64,000 nucleotides of DNA from Mycolicibacterium sp. 018/SC-01/001 (GCF_007096635.1 NZ_VKAA01000024.1:19366-83365); one strand, 5' to 3'. Numbered from the stretch's first letter, positions 8,774 to 17,704 are shown. Notes: generated from the sequence alone by a model not told the origin. Numbers and translations are program-made.

Positions 8774-8795
8774 TCCGCGCCGTCGGGGCAGTCCG

Positions 8796-9758
8796 TCAGG
8801 GAAGCCCGTCGAGGGCCTTCTGGAGGCGTGCGATCGAGGACGACACGCCGTAGCGCTCGGCGAGTTCGGCGACTTTGCGCGGGTGTGCCGCGGCCAGCGG
8901 CAACGTGTCGTCGGGCGTCGAGAACTCCACCGGCGCATCGGTGGCGACGCGTACGACGGGCTCTGCTGCCGCCAGGTAGTCGGCCGCTGAGCGCAGCTTC
9001 GTGCGTTGGGCCTTGGGGAGCGCGGACTTCGCATCGTCGATCGCGGCGCGCAGCTCGGCCAGTGAGCCGTACGTCGTGATCAGCGTCGACGCGGTCTTCT
9101 CGCCGATGCCGGCGACACCGGGCAGCCCGTCGGACGGATCGCCGCGCAGCAGCGCGAGTTCGGCGTAGGCCGGCCCGGCGCGGTCGATCGGCACGCCGTA
9201 GGTCTCGGCCACTTCCGCCGGCCCGTACTTGGTGGCCTTGGCCAGCCCGCGCCCGAGATAGAGCACCCGCACCGGCGTCGGCTCGTCGCGCACGAGCTGC
9301 AGCAGGTCGCGATCGCCGCTGACCACGACCACCGGGTCGCGGGTTTCCCTGCCGGCCAGCGTGCCCAGCACGTCGTCGGCCTCGTGTTCGGGTGCGCCCG
9401 CGGTCGCGATGCCGAAGGCGTCGAGGATCTCCATGATCATGTCGACCTGTGGGGTGAGCTCGTCGGGCACCTCCTCGACGTCGGGTTCGTCGCCGGGGTT
9501 CTCCTCGACGACCCGGTGGGCCTTGTACGACGGCACCAGGTCGACCCGCCACTGCGGGCGCCAGTCGTCGTCGCGGCAGACCACCAGGCGGCGGGGCTGC
9601 TCGCGGGTGATCACCGTCGCCACGGCATCGAGGAAGCCGCGCAGCGCGTTGACCGGCCGGCCGTCGGGTGCGGTGATCGACGACGGCACACCGAAATACG
9701 AGCGGAACCACATGCTCGCGCCGTCGAGGAGCACCAGGGGAGCAGTCACCCGGCCCAT
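8796..9758 (-). CDS. 5'-3' exonuclease (FEN/PIN-like, Rv2090 type)
   Basis: The 320-residue product matches the stand-alone 5'-3' exonucleases related to the N-terminal domain of DNA polymerase I. Metal-binding acidic motifs are visible in LVVCRDDDWRPQWR, PEHEADDVLGTL and VSGDRDLLQLV. The helix-hairpin-helix that binds DNA is GLPGVAGIGEKTASTLI. The start MGRVTAPLVLLDGASMWFRS was chosen because LLDGASM, the first catalytic strand, normally lies close to the N-terminus; the open frame continues upstream for 78 codons without such features. It is divergent from pepE, as in M. tuberculosis. Confidence 0.9.
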   Translation of the reverse strand: MGRVTAPLVLLDGASMWFRSYFGVPSSITAPDGRPVNALRGFLDAVATVITREQPRRLVVCRDDDWRPQWRVDLVPSYKAHRVVEENPGDEPDVEEVPDELTPQVDMIMEILDAFGIATAGAPEHEADDVLGTLAGRETRDPVVVVSGDRDLLQLVRDEPTPVRVLYLGRGLAKATKYGPAEVAETYGVPIDRAGPAYAELALLRGDPSDGLPGVAGIGEKTASTLITTYGSLAELRAAIDDAKSALPKAQRTKLRSAADYLAAAEPVVRVATDAPVEFSTPDDTLPLAAAHPRKVAELAERYGVSSSIARLQKALDGLP

Positions 9759-9804
9759 CCTGCCAGCCCGGTTTCTCTGGCGTGGGCCCCCACGAAGTAG
9801 GGGA

Positions 9805-9855
9805 CAGACGCGAACTCGAGTGTTCTGCCCGGCGTGTCGCTCGAGTTCGCGTCTG
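9805..9855. repeat. 16-bp perfect inverted repeat between divergent exonuclease and pepE genes
   Basis: CAGACGCGAACTCGAG (9805-9820) is followed after 19 nt by its exact reverse complement CTCGAGTTCGCGTCTG (9840-9855). It fills the middle of the 133-bp divergent intergenic region. A second copy was not found in the window. The sequence reminds me of dispersed intergenic repeats of fast-growing mycobacteria, but that is memory and was not checked. Confidence 0.75.
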
Positions 9856-9878
9856 CTCGCGCACAGGAAGGTGGGCAC

Positions 9879-9884
9879 TAACCT
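9879..9884 (+). promoter_or_regulatory. -10 box for leaderless pepE
   Basis: TAACCT fits TANNNT and lies 7 nt before the pepE ATG, predicting a transcript that starts at the start codon. The right arm of the inverted repeat ends 23 bp upstream, where the -35 region would be. Confidence 0.5.
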
Positions 9885-9891
9885 GGTGGGT

Positions 9892-11025
9892 ATGAGCGCG
9901 CAGTCCCGATTCAGCACCGACGTGTACGCCCACCGCCTGGCCGCCGCCGCGCGCGCCACCGCCGATGCCGGGCTCGCCGGCCTCGTCATCACTCCCGGTT
10001 ACGACCTGCGCTACCTGACGGGCTCGCGCGCCCAGACGTTCGAGCGACTGACCGCCCTCGTGCTGCCCGCCGACGGCGCCGCGACGATCGTCGTACCGCG
10101 CATGGAGTTGGCCTCGCTCGCAGAGTCTGCGATTCCCGAACTCGAGGTGACGGTGCGGGACTGGGTCGACGGCGACGATCCCTACGCACTGGTCGCCGAC
10201 GCGCTCGGCGGCGCTCCGGTGAGCGTCGCGGTGACCGACGCGATGCCCGCACTGCATCTCCTTCCGCTCGCCGCGGTGCTCGCCGCGGTGCCCGTGCTCG
10301 CCACCGACGTGCTGCGCACGCTGCGCATGATCAAGGACGCGAGCGAGATCGACGCGCTCAGCAAGGCCGGCGCCGCGATCGACCGTGTGCACGCCCGGGT
10401 CCCCGACTTCCTCGCACCCGGCCGCACCGAGGCCGACGTCGCCGCCGACATCGCCGAAGCCATTGTCGCCGAAGGGCATTCAGAGGCGGCATTCGTCATC
10501 GTCGGGTCAGGGCCGCACGGGGCCGATCCGCACCACGAGTGCTCCGATCGCGAACTGGCCGCAGGTGACATCGTCGTCGTCGACATCGGCGGACCGTACG
10601 AGCCCGGATACAACTCCGATTCCACGCGCACGTACAGCATCGGCGAACCCGATCCCGAGGTCGCCCGTCGCTACGCGGTGCTGCAGCGGGCCCAGCAGGC
10701 GGCGGTGGCCGCCGTCCGCCCCGGCGTCACCGCCGAACAGGTCGACGCCGCCGCCCGAGACGTCCTGGCCGCCGAACGCCTGGCCGACTACTTCGTCCAT
10801 CGCACCGGCCACGGCATCGGCCTGTCGGTGCACGAGGAGCCCTACATCGTCAGCGGCAACGACCTCCCTCTGCAGGAGGGCATGGCCTTTTCCGTCGAGC
10901 CGGGCGTCTACTTCCCCGGGCAGTGGGGTGCGCGCATCGAGGACATCGTGATCGTCACCGCCGACGGCGCGGTGTCGGTGAACAACCGGCCGCACGACCT
11001 CGTCGTGGTGCCGGTGAACGGCTAG
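9892..11025 (+). CDS. pepE: M24 family Xaa-Pro dipeptidase/aminopeptidase PepE
   Basis: The 377-residue protein is a creatinase-fold metallopeptidase that cleaves Xaa-Pro bonds. The N-terminal domain contains GLVITPGYDLRYLTGSR. The five metal ligands are visible in order in the C-terminal half: Asp in VVVDIGG, Asp in YNSDSTRT, His in TGHGIGLS, Glu in SVEPGVYF and Glu in ARIEDIVIV. The start at MSAQSRFSTDVY matches the M. tuberculosis PepE length (~375). Its stop overlaps the convergent reductase gene by four bases. Confidence 0.93.
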   Translation: MSAQSRFSTDVYAHRLAAAARATADAGLAGLVITPGYDLRYLTGSRAQTFERLTALVLPADGAATIVVPRMELASLAESAIPELEVTVRDWVDGDDPYALVADALGGAPVSVAVTDAMPALHLLPLAAVLAAVPVLATDVLRTLRMIKDASEIDALSKAGAAIDRVHARVPDFLAPGRTEADVAADIAEAIVAEGHSEAAFVIVGSGPHGADPHHECSDRELAAGDIVVVDIGGPYEPGYNSDSTRTYSIGEPDPEVARRYAVLQRAQQAAVAAVRPGVTAEQVDAAARDVLAAERLADYFVHRTGHGIGLSVHEEPYIVSGNDLPLQEGMAFSVEPGVYFPGQWGARIEDIVIVTADGAVSVNNRPHDLVVVPVNG

Positions 11026-11435
11026 TTCTCGCCGCGGTCGAGCAGCCCCGAAGAGCCGAGCACGCGCTCCACCCGGACCTCGATCACGACCCGCTTGGGA
11101 TTGGGGCGGGGCGTGCGGTAGCGCTGTGCGTACCGCCGTTCGGCGTCGCGCACCTTGTCTTCCTCGGTGTGGACCGTGGACGTGCCCTCGAGCGAGAGCC
11201 AGCGTGCGCCGTCGACCTGGCTGAGGACTGCGACACCGCGCTGGTCGGCGTTGACGGCCTTCTGCGAGCCGCCGGTGGTGATCACGCGGGCGATGTGGGT
11301 GGCCGGGTCGAACGTGAACCCGACGGCGACGACGTGCGGTGACTGGTCGGCGCGCAGCGTCGTGAGCATCGCCAGATGCCGCTCGGTCAGGAACGCGATC
11401 GCATCGCTCGTCAGCCGCGTGGTTGCCTTGCCCAT
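11022..11435 (-). CDS. PPOX-fold F420-dependent biliverdin reductase-like protein (Rv2074 type)
   Basis: The 137-residue protein has the split beta-barrel fold of pyridoxamine-phosphate-oxidase-like enzymes. The stretches LTERHLAMLTTLRADQSP, VAVGFTFDPATHIARV and QKAVNADQRGVAVLSQVDG closely match my memory of Rv2074, described as an F420H2-dependent biliverdin reductase. Both its length and its neighbours (pepE side and an Rv2073c-like SDR, divergent) agree with that. The ATG start MGKATTRL is 35 bp from the divergent SDR start. Cofactor use is inferred from the family only. Confidence 0.87.
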   Translation of the reverse strand: MGKATTRLTSDAIAFLTERHLAMLTTLRADQSPHVVAVGFTFDPATHIARVITTGGSQKAVNADQRGVAVLSQVDGARWLSLEGTSTVHTEEDKVRDAERRYAQRYRTPRPNPKRVVIEVRVERVLGSSGLLDRGEN

Positions 11436-11457
11436 CGGGTGCCACGCTAGCGCAGGA

Positions 11458-11463
11458 CATAAT
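11458..11463 (+). promoter_or_regulatory. -10 box for the Rv2073c-like SDR
   Basis: CATAAT, five of six matches to TATAAT, lies 7 nt before the ATG at 11471. A leaderless transcript for the SDR-cobL pair is therefore likely. No good -35 was seen at 17-18 bp. Confidence 0.4.
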
Positions 11464-11470
11464 CGCAGCC

Positions 11471-12232
11471 ATGAAGGACACGGCTGAACGGGCCGACACC
11501 GATCTGATCGTGGTGTTCGGCGGCCGCAGCGAGATCGGTCTCGAAGTGGCGGCCCGGTTGGCCCGGGGCGCCACCGTCGTGCTGGCGGCGCGCCGGCCCG
11601 AGGACCTCGTAGTCGAAGCCGCGACGCTGCGCGACGCCGGCGCGCGTGAAGTACACACGGTCGCCTTCGACGCCGACGATCTCGCCGCCCACCCCGGCCT
11701 GGTCGCCGGAATCGTGGCGGAGCACGGCCCGATCGGAACCGCGGTGCTGGCGTTCGGGATCCTCGGCGATCAGGCTCGTGCCGAAAGCGATCCCGCGCAC
11801 GCAGCCGCGATCGTGTACACCGATTACGTCGCTCAGGTCAGTCTGCTGACGGTGCTCGCCGAGCAGATGCGGGCCGCGCGCGGGGGCACGCTGATCGCCT
11901 TCTCGTCGGTGGCCGGGGTGCGGGCGCGGCGCGCCAACTACGTGTACGGGTCGGCCAAGGCCGGTCTCGATGCGTTCTGCAGTGGGCTGACCGACGCGCT
12001 GCACGGCACCGGCGTGCGACTGCTGCTCGTGCGGCCCGGCTTCGTCATCGGGCGGATGACCGAGGGGATGGCGCCCGCGCCGCTGTCCAGCACACCCGCA
12101 CAGGTCGCCGACGCCACCGTGGCCGCGCTGCGGCGCGGACGCAGCGTGGTGTGGGTGCCCGCCATCCTGGTCGGTCTGGCCGCGGCATTCCGGATCACCC
12201 CGCGCCCGGTGTGGCGGAGGTTGCCCCGATGA
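11471..12232 (+). CDS. Short-chain dehydrogenase/reductase (Rv2073c type)
   Basis: The 253-residue protein is an SDR with an unusual nucleotide-binding loop, VFGGRSEIGLEVAARL, in place of the usual TGxxxGIG. The active-site serine lies in IAFSSVAG and the catalytic Tyr-Lys pair in YVYGSAKAG. The NNAG motif is replaced by VLAFGILGD, as in DprE2-like SDRs. It begins at an ATG behind a likely leaderless promoter and overlaps cobL by four bases. The coupling with cobL is conserved in M. tuberculosis (Rv2073c-Rv2072c). A substrate cannot be assigned. Confidence 0.85.
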   Translation: MKDTAERADTDLIVVFGGRSEIGLEVAARLARGATVVLAARRPEDLVVEAATLRDAGAREVHTVAFDADDLAAHPGLVAGIVAEHGPIGTAVLAFGILGDQARAESDPAHAAAIVYTDYVAQVSLLTVLAEQMRAARGGTLIAFSSVAGVRARRANYVYGSAKAGLDAFCSGLTDALHGTGVRLLLVRPGFVIGRMTEGMAPAPLSSTPAQVADATVAALRRGRSVVWVPAILVGLAAAFRITPRPVWRRLPR

Positions 12233-13416
12233 TCGTCGTCGTCGGTATCGGCGCCGACGGAATGGCCGGCCTCGGCCCGGCCTCACGCGCCGAATTGGCA
12301 AGGGCGACAGTGATCTACGGTTCGCAGCGGCAGTTGGACCTGCTCGACGACACCGTACCGGCGGTGCGGCGGGCCTGGCCGTCACCGATGCTGCCGGCGC
12401 TGCACACGCTGCTCGACGGGGTCGACGGTGACGTGCACGTGGTCGCCAGCGGCGATCCGTTGCTGCACGGTGTCGGCACGTCGCTGATCCGGGTGCACGG
12501 TGCGGACCGGGTCGCCGTCCTGCCACACGTGTCGTCGGTGACGCTGGCCTGCGCACGGGTGGGGTGGCCGGTACAGGACACCGAGATCATCAGCCTGGTG
12601 TGGCACGAACCGCACACTGCGGTGCGCCGCGGTGGGCGTGCGGTCGTGCTCTCGCGCGACCGCACGAGCCCGGGGGAACTGGCCCGGCTTCTCGCGGCAA
12701 CCGGGCGCGGTGACTCCGAACTGACGATTCTCGAGCAACTCGGTGGTGCGCGCGAACGCCGCCGGTCGTCAACGGCCCGGGAGTGGGCGACCCGCCCGCC
12801 GGGCGATGTCGACGACCTCAACGTGATGGCGGTGCGGTACCTGCCCGACGAGCGCGTCGGCGGCACGCTGGCCGACGACTCCTTCGCTCACGACGGGCAA
12901 TTGACCAAGCAGGCGATGCGGGCGATCACCGTGGCCGCGCTGGCGCCGAGGCCCGGCGAGCTGCTCTGGGATGTGGGCGCGGGATCGGGCAGCGTGGCGA
13001 TCGAGTGGTGCCGCAGCGCACCGGGCTGCCGCGCGATCGCATTCGAGCGCGATGCCACCCGTCGCGCCCGGATCACGCAGAACGCCACGGCGTTCGGCGT
13101 TCGCGTCGAGGAGCAGTTCGACGCCCCGGAGTCCTTCGAGTTCTGCTCCCCGCCTGCGGCGGTCTTCATCGGCGGCGGCATCACGACTCCCGGCCTGCTC
13201 GAGGCGTGCTGGGAGCGGCTGCCTGCCGGTGGTCGGCTGGTCGCCAACATGGTGACCGCCGAATCCGAAGCGCTTGTCGTGCAGTGGTATTCGCGCCATG
13301 GCGGCCGGCTGACGAAATATCAGCACTACCGCGGGGAGCCGGTCGGCGCCTTCACCGGCTGGCGTCCCGCCATGCCCGTCACGCAGTGGTCGGTGACGAA
13401 GCCTGATACGACCTGA
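12229..13416 (+). CDS. cobL: Precorrin-6Y C5,15-methyltransferase (decarboxylating) CobL
   Basis: CobL performs two methylations and a decarboxylation of the corrin ring in aerobic cobalamin synthesis. The 395-residue protein is the usual fusion: an N-terminal CbiE-like tetrapyrrole methylase (IVVVGIGADGMAGLG, VVASGDPLLHGVGTS) and a C-terminal CbiT-like SAM methyltransferase (LLWDVGAGSGSVAIEW, VFIGGGIT) from about residue 225. It is translationally coupled to the upstream SDR (ATGA). Its last 38 bases overlap the convergent kinase gene. CobM and cobK, which flank cobL in M. tuberculosis, are not next to it. Confidence 0.95.
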   Translation: MIVVVGIGADGMAGLGPASRAELARATVIYGSQRQLDLLDDTVPAVRRAWPSPMLPALHTLLDGVDGDVHVVASGDPLLHGVGTSLIRVHGADRVAVLPHVSSVTLACARVGWPVQDTEIISLVWHEPHTAVRRGGRAVVLSRDRTSPGELARLLAATGRGDSELTILEQLGGARERRRSSTAREWATRPPGDVDDLNVMAVRYLPDERVGGTLADDSFAHDGQLTKQAMRAITVAALAPRPGELLWDVGAGSGSVAIEWCRSAPGCRAIAFERDATRRARITQNATAFGVRVEEQFDAPESFEFCSPPAAVFIGGGITTPGLLEACWERLPAGGRLVANMVTAESEALVVQWYSRHGGRLTKYQHYRGEPVGAFTGWRPAMPVTQWSVTKPDTT

Positions 13417-14458
13417 TCACTTCGATCGTGCCGAGTTCGCGGACCGCGCGACAGCCGCGGCTGAGCATGGTCAGGATCATCTCGTCGCCGCGGTCGGTGG
13501 ACGTGGAGAACGCGAACCCCAGCGCGGTCAGGAACGGTGCCTGCAGCGCACCGAGACGGTAATCCTGCCAGCAGGTTTCGAGGTCGTAACCGGTGACGCC
13601 GTAGCGGCACACCGCGGCGTGGTAGCGCGCCACCAGATCGCGTTCGACGGTGGCGCGGGTCTGCGGGAGCAGGCTGGTGGCGGTGAAGTAGGCGAGGTCA
13701 CGGGCGGGCAACCCGAGTCCGACGGTCTGCCAGTCCACCACCGTGACGTGCGTGCGCTGCGGGTCGAACAGCAGGTTGTCCAGCCGGTAGTCACCGTGCA
13801 GCAACGAGTACCGCCCGGGTTCGGCCTGCAGCCACGGTGTCACGAGGCTCATCGATGTCAGCAGCGTCTCGCGGTCCGCGTCGCCGATCCGATCGCCGAG
13901 CCGGTCGAGGGTGATGGTGGCCGCCATCGCCGACACCTCACCCATGCCGGTGGCCGCGGCCTCGTCACCGGGCTTGGGCATGATGATCGAGGTCAGCTCG
14001 AACCACCGGGGCGCACACCAGCTCGGACCGTGCAGGCCGGCCAGCGCGTCGACGGCCAGCGCCGCCTCCTCAAGAGTGCAGCCGGCCAGCTGATCGCCCT
14101 GTTCGGCCGGTGCGAGATCGGCCAGTACGAGCACGAAATCGCCGCCGTCCGAAGAGATCTCGCTGTGCAGGCAGGCCGGCACCGGGACGGCGACCTCGGC
14201 GCTGACGGCGGTGTAGAACTCGACCTCCGACTTGTAGCCGAGCGCGACCCGCTCGCGCACCGCGTCGTCCTGCGCGGGCAGCTTCACCGCGAAGGTCGAC
14301 GGCAGGGTCGTCGCGCCGGTGTAGGTCGCGTGCACCCGGTAGGTCGCACCGGTCTGTCCGGTACCGATCGGGGTCACGGCGACGGTGGTGACTTCGGTGT
14401 CCAGCACAGAGCTCAGCCACGGCGCGGTGAGGTCGGCAGGGGTGCGCGGAATGGTCAC
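13379..14458 (-). CDS. Aminoglycoside-phosphotransferase-fold kinase family protein
   Basis: The 359-residue product has the eukaryotic-kinase-like phosphotransferase fold. The catalytic loop is SLLHGDYRLDNLLFD and the metal-binding segment VTVVDWQTVGLGLPARDLAY; the phosphate-binding region is GTGQTGATYRV with the lysine in FAVKLPAQ. Such proteins in actinobacteria phosphorylate small molecules, often unknown, and the group resembles the EcKinase/APH branch. The GTG start at VTIPRTPADLTAPW lies 13 bp from the cobIJ stop, so it is probably the last gene of the cobG-cobH-cobIJ operon. A role in cobalamin synthesis is not supported by the sequence. Confidence 0.85.
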   Translation of the reverse strand: MTIPRTPADLTAPWLSSVLDTEVTTVAVTPIGTGQTGATYRVHATYTGATTLPSTFAVKLPAQDDAVRERVALGYKSEVEFYTAVSAEVAVPVPACLHSEISSDGGDFVLVLADLAPAEQGDQLAGCTLEEAALAVDALAGLHGPSWCAPRWFELTSIIMPKPGDEAAATGMGEVSAMAATITLDRLGDRIGDADRETLLTSMSLVTPWLQAEPGRYSLLHGDYRLDNLLFDPQRTHVTVVDWQTVGLGLPARDLAYFTATSLLPQTRATVERDLVARYHAAVCRYGVTGYDLETCWQDYRLGALQAPFLTALGFAFSTSTDRGDEMILTMLSRGCRAVRELGTIEVIRSYQASSPTTA

Positions 14459-14471
14459 GGGCGGGCCTGCC

Positions 14472-15950
14472 TCACTGCGGGGGATAGTGGCGTGGGGTGA
14501 ACACCCGGTCGGTGTTCGGATCATCTGAATACCACTGCGTCTGTGACGATCCGACGATCAGCAGGCAGCGCATGTCGATGTCGGCGGGATCGAGATCGGC
14601 GAGGCGGACCACCCGCACCGTCTCGGTGGGTCCGGACACGTCCCGGCCGATCACGACGGGTGTCCCCGCGTCGCGGTGCTCGAGCAGCAGGTCGCGCATC
14701 GCACCGACCTGCCAGGTCCGCGTCTTCGATGCCGGGTTGTAGATCGCCAGCACCATGTCGGCCCGGGCGGCCGCCTCCAGCCGCGTCGCGATGACGTCCC
14801 ACGGCTTGAGCCGGTCCGAGAGCGAGATCACCGCGTAGTCGTGTCCGAGCGGGGCGCCGACCCGGCTGGCCACCGCCTGCGCGGCCGTCATCGCCGGGAT
14901 CACCCGGACATCGACACCCGGCCACTGTTTGGCCTCCTCGAGCACCGCCGTGGCCATCGCGAAGACCCCCGGATCGCCGGACGACACCACGGCGACGGTG
15001 CGGCCCTGCTCGGCCAGCGAGCATGCCAGGCGGGCGCGGGCGGGTTCGTCGGTGTTGTCGCTCGGGTGGCGGCGCTGGCCGTCGCGGACGCCGACGCGGT
15101 CGAGGTAGGGCCCGTACCCGATCAGATCCGTCGCGGCCGCCAGCTCGCGCCGGCTCTGCGGGGTCATCCAGTCCACGTCGCCCGGCCCGAGGCCGACCAC
15201 CGTCACCGATCCGGTCGCCGCTGGTGTCGCCGTCCGGCCCACCAGCATCGCCAGCGAGAAGTAGGGCACCGAGTTCTCGTCGACGTCGGCGGCCGGCGCG
15301 ACCCGTTGCCTGCTGGTGCTGGCCCGCTCGACGTAGTACGCGTCGTCCAGCCGTCCCGCCTTCGACAGTGCTTCCCGCACAGCGGGATACGAACGTCCCA
15401 ACTTCATGATGACTGCGGCGTCGGTGTCGGCCAGCCGGCGGCGCAGCTCCTCGGCCGGCAGCGTGCCCGGCAGGATCGTGAGGACCTGCTCGCCCTGCAC
15501 CAGCGGGGTCGCGATCGCCGCGGAGGCGGCGCTGACCGATGTCACGCCCGGCACGATCACCGCGTCGAAGCGCTGCGTCAGCCGGGTGTGCATGTGCATG
15601 TAGGAGCTGTAGAACAGCGGATCACCTTCGGCGAGCAGCGCGACGTCGCGTCCGGCCTCGAGGTGCGCAGCGATGCGCGCGGCCGCCTCGCGGTAGAAGT
15701 CCTCCATCGCACCCGCGTAACCGCCGGGGTGCTCGGACGTCTCGGTGGTCACCGGGTAGACGAGGTGTTCCTCGATCTGGCCGTCGCGCAGGTAGGGCTC
15801 GGCAATGCCGCGGGCGATGCTGCGGCCGTGCTGCGCGCTGTGGTAGGCCACGACGTCGGCGGCGCCGATCACCCGCGCCGCCTTGACGGTCACCAGCTCG
15901 GGGTCACCGGGGCCCAGGCCGACCCCCCAGAGCGTGCCGCGCTCGCTCAT
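14472..15950 (-). CDS. cobIJ: Fused precorrin-2 C20-methyltransferase / precorrin-3B C17-methyltransferase CobIJ
   Basis: This 492-residue protein fuses two tetrapyrrole methylases of the aerobic cobalamin pathway. The CobI half starts with LWGVGLGPGDPELVTVKA and contains LLAEGDPLFYSSYMHMH. The CobJ half begins near residue 245 with VTVVGLGPGDVDWMTP and includes SSGDPGVFAMA and LAIYNPASKTRTWQ. The fusion is the normal mycobacterial arrangement. The ATG overlaps the cobH stop (ATGA), so translation is coupled. Confidence 0.95.
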   Translation of the reverse strand: MSERGTLWGVGLGPGDPELVTVKAARVIGAADVVAYHSAQHGRSIARGIAEPYLRDGQIEEHLVYPVTTETSEHPGGYAGAMEDFYREAAARIAAHLEAGRDVALLAEGDPLFYSSYMHMHTRLTQRFDAVIVPGVTSVSAASAAIATPLVQGEQVLTILPGTLPAEELRRRLADTDAAVIMKLGRSYPAVREALSKAGRLDDAYYVERASTSRQRVAPAADVDENSVPYFSLAMLVGRTATPAATGSVTVVGLGPGDVDWMTPQSRRELAAATDLIGYGPYLDRVGVRDGQRRHPSDNTDEPARARLACSLAEQGRTVAVVSSGDPGVFAMATAVLEEAKQWPGVDVRVIPAMTAAQAVASRVGAPLGHDYAVISLSDRLKPWDVIATRLEAAARADMVLAIYNPASKTRTWQVGAMRDLLLEHRDAGTPVVIGRDVSGPTETVRVVRLADLDPADIDMRCLLIVGSSQTQWYSDDPNTDRVFTPRHYPPQ

Positions 15951-16573
15951 TCTCGGGTCGTCGCGATCGCGTTGACGGCTGCGGCGGCCATCGCGCTGCC
16001 CCCGCGGCGGCCCGTCACGACCAGGTAGGCCATGCCTCGCGGGTCGTCGATGAGCTCCTGCTTGGACTGCGCGGACCCGACGAAGCCGACCGGGCCGCCG
16101 AGCACCGCGGCCGGCGGTGCGACGCCGCCGTCGACGAGCTCGAGGAGCCGGAACAGCGCCGTGGGGGCGTTGCCGATCGCCATCACGGCGCCGGAGAGCC
16201 GATCGGCCCAGAGGTCGATCGCCGCGGCGGAGCGGGTGGTGCCGTGCTCGGCGGCGAACGCCGGGGCGCGCTCGTCGGCCACCAGCGAGACGACCTCGTT
16301 GTCGGCGGGCAGCCGGGAGCGGGTGATCCCGGCGGCGACCATCGAGGAGTCGCACAGGATCGGGGCGCCGGCCACCAGCGCGTCATGGGCCCGGGCGACG
16401 ACGTCGGGGGTGTAGGCGACGTGCTCGGGTACGTCGGTCTGCCCGCAGGTGTGGATCAGCCGGACGACGACGCGCGCGACGTCGGCCGGGAAGCCGGACA
16501 GATCGGACTCGGCACGGATCGTCGCGAACGACTGCCGGTAGATCTCCCCGGCATCGCGGATGTAGTCGAGCAC
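15947..16573 (-). CDS. cobH: Precorrin-8X methylmutase CobH
   Basis: CobH moves a methyl group from C11 to C12 of precorrin-8X, giving hydrogenobyrinate. The 208-residue size is typical. The catalytic histidine is in VRLIHTCGQTDVPEHV near residue 41, and CDSSMVAAGITRSRLP and IGNAPTALFRLLEL are family motifs. Translation starts at GTG (LDYIRDAGEIYRQSF). It lies 9 bp after cobG and overlaps cobIJ by four bases, forming one operon. Confidence 0.96.
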   Translation of the reverse strand: MLDYIRDAGEIYRQSFATIRAESDLSGFPADVARVVVRLIHTCGQTDVPEHVAYTPDVVARAHDALVAGAPILCDSSMVAAGITRSRLPADNEVVSLVADERAPAFAAEHGTTRSAAAIDLWADRLSGAVMAIGNAPTALFRLLELVDGGVAPPAAVLGGPVGFVGSAQSKQELIDDPRGMAYLVVTGRRGGSAMAAAAVNAIATTRE

Positions 16574-16582
16574 CTGATCACC

Positions 16583-17704
16583 CTACGGGTGGGCCCGCCG
16601 CGCCCGGTAGCCGTCTCCTGTCGCTATCAGCACGTCCCCGTCGGCGGGGCTGCCGCACGCCCGGTCGCAGCCGACGAAGTGCCGGCGCCGGGCCGGGTCG
16701 CCTTCCTCCAGCGCCGCGGCGGCGTCGGCGCGCACGTCGGCCAGAGCGTGGGTGCACCCTGGGCGTCCGGTGCAGGCGGAGAGGGTGAGCCACGGCGAGG
16801 CCTCGTCGAAGACGAAACCCAGAGGCGCGAGCACCCGCAGAGCCGCGTCGGCCACCCCGTCGTCGAGGTCTGCGACGACCACCGACCGCCACGGGGTGAT
16901 CACCAAGGGCGCCTGCATCACCGCCAGGTAGCGGCCGAGCTCGGCGTCGAGCACCCCCAGGGGCACCGCCGCGCCGAGCGCCACGCGGCCGTCGTCCTGG
17001 GGGATCCAGCCGACGGGCGGCCGGGTGGTCGCCGGCCACGTGCGGCCGGCGGGCTCGGTCGCCGTCAGGGAGCCGAGAACCACGTCCGGCGTCGTCAATT
17101 CTCTGATCCGCCAAGCACTTCCGCGCACCTCGACGAAGTGTCGGGCGATCGCGAGCAGGGTGTGGACCGCGTCGGCGACGGGCACCCGAACCCCGGTGTC
17201 GATGCCGGACAGCACCACTGCCACGGTGTTCTCGTCGACGGCGCACACGGCGGCGTCGGCGGCCAGTCCCGCGATGTCCCCGCGGCCGTCGTCGAGGCCG
17301 AACAGGAAGCGCCCCGGCAGATCGGCGAGCACCGGATCGGCCTGCAGCTCCGCGTCGAGGGTGTGGACGAGCGCCCTCACGTCGAGCAGTCCGCCCTGAC
17401 GCCCCGACAGCGGGGACGCCACGATGTTGCGGATCTTCTCGCGGCTCGGCGAGGGCAGCAGACCGGCCTCGGTGAGCCGCCGCGCGAGCTCCGCGGCGTC
17501 GCGGATGCCGCGGATCTGCAGGTTGCCGCGGGAGGTCAGCTCCAGCGCCGGGGAGGCCAGGTCGAGTGCCGCGGTGGCGATCGCCTCCATCTGCGCGGCG
17601 GTCAGCATTCCGGCGGGCAACCGGACACGGGCGAGCTCGCCGTCGGCGGCACGATGGGTCTGCAGCGCGCCGGGACAGGCGTCGGTGTCCCGGGTTCTGG
17701 CCAT
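16583..17704 (-). CDS. cobG: Precorrin-3B synthase CobG
   Basis: CobG is the oxygen-dependent ring-contraction enzyme of the aerobic route, related to sulphite and nitrite reductases. The 373-residue protein has the LTSRGNLQIRGI siroheme-reductase signature near residue 58. Four cysteines for the Fe-S cluster occur as C-x5-C (SACTGRPGCTHA) and C-x3-C (VGCDRACGSP) near the C-terminus. It is the first gene of the minus-strand cob operon. Its presence shows that the oxygen-requiring cobalamin pathway is used. Confidence 0.94.
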   Translation of the reverse strand: MARTRDTDACPGALQTHRAADGELARVRLPAGMLTAAQMEAIATAALDLASPALELTSRGNLQIRGIRDAAELARRLTEAGLLPSPSREKIRNIVASPLSGRQGGLLDVRALVHTLDAELQADPVLADLPGRFLFGLDDGRGDIAGLAADAAVCAVDENTVAVVLSGIDTGVRVPVADAVHTLLAIARHFVEVRGSAWRIRELTTPDVVLGSLTATEPAGRTWPATTRPPVGWIPQDDGRVALGAAVPLGVLDAELGRYLAVMQAPLVITPWRSVVVADLDDGVADAALRVLAPLGFVFDEASPWLTLSACTGRPGCTHALADVRADAAAALEEGDPARRRHFVGCDRACGSPADGDVLIATGDGYRARRAHP

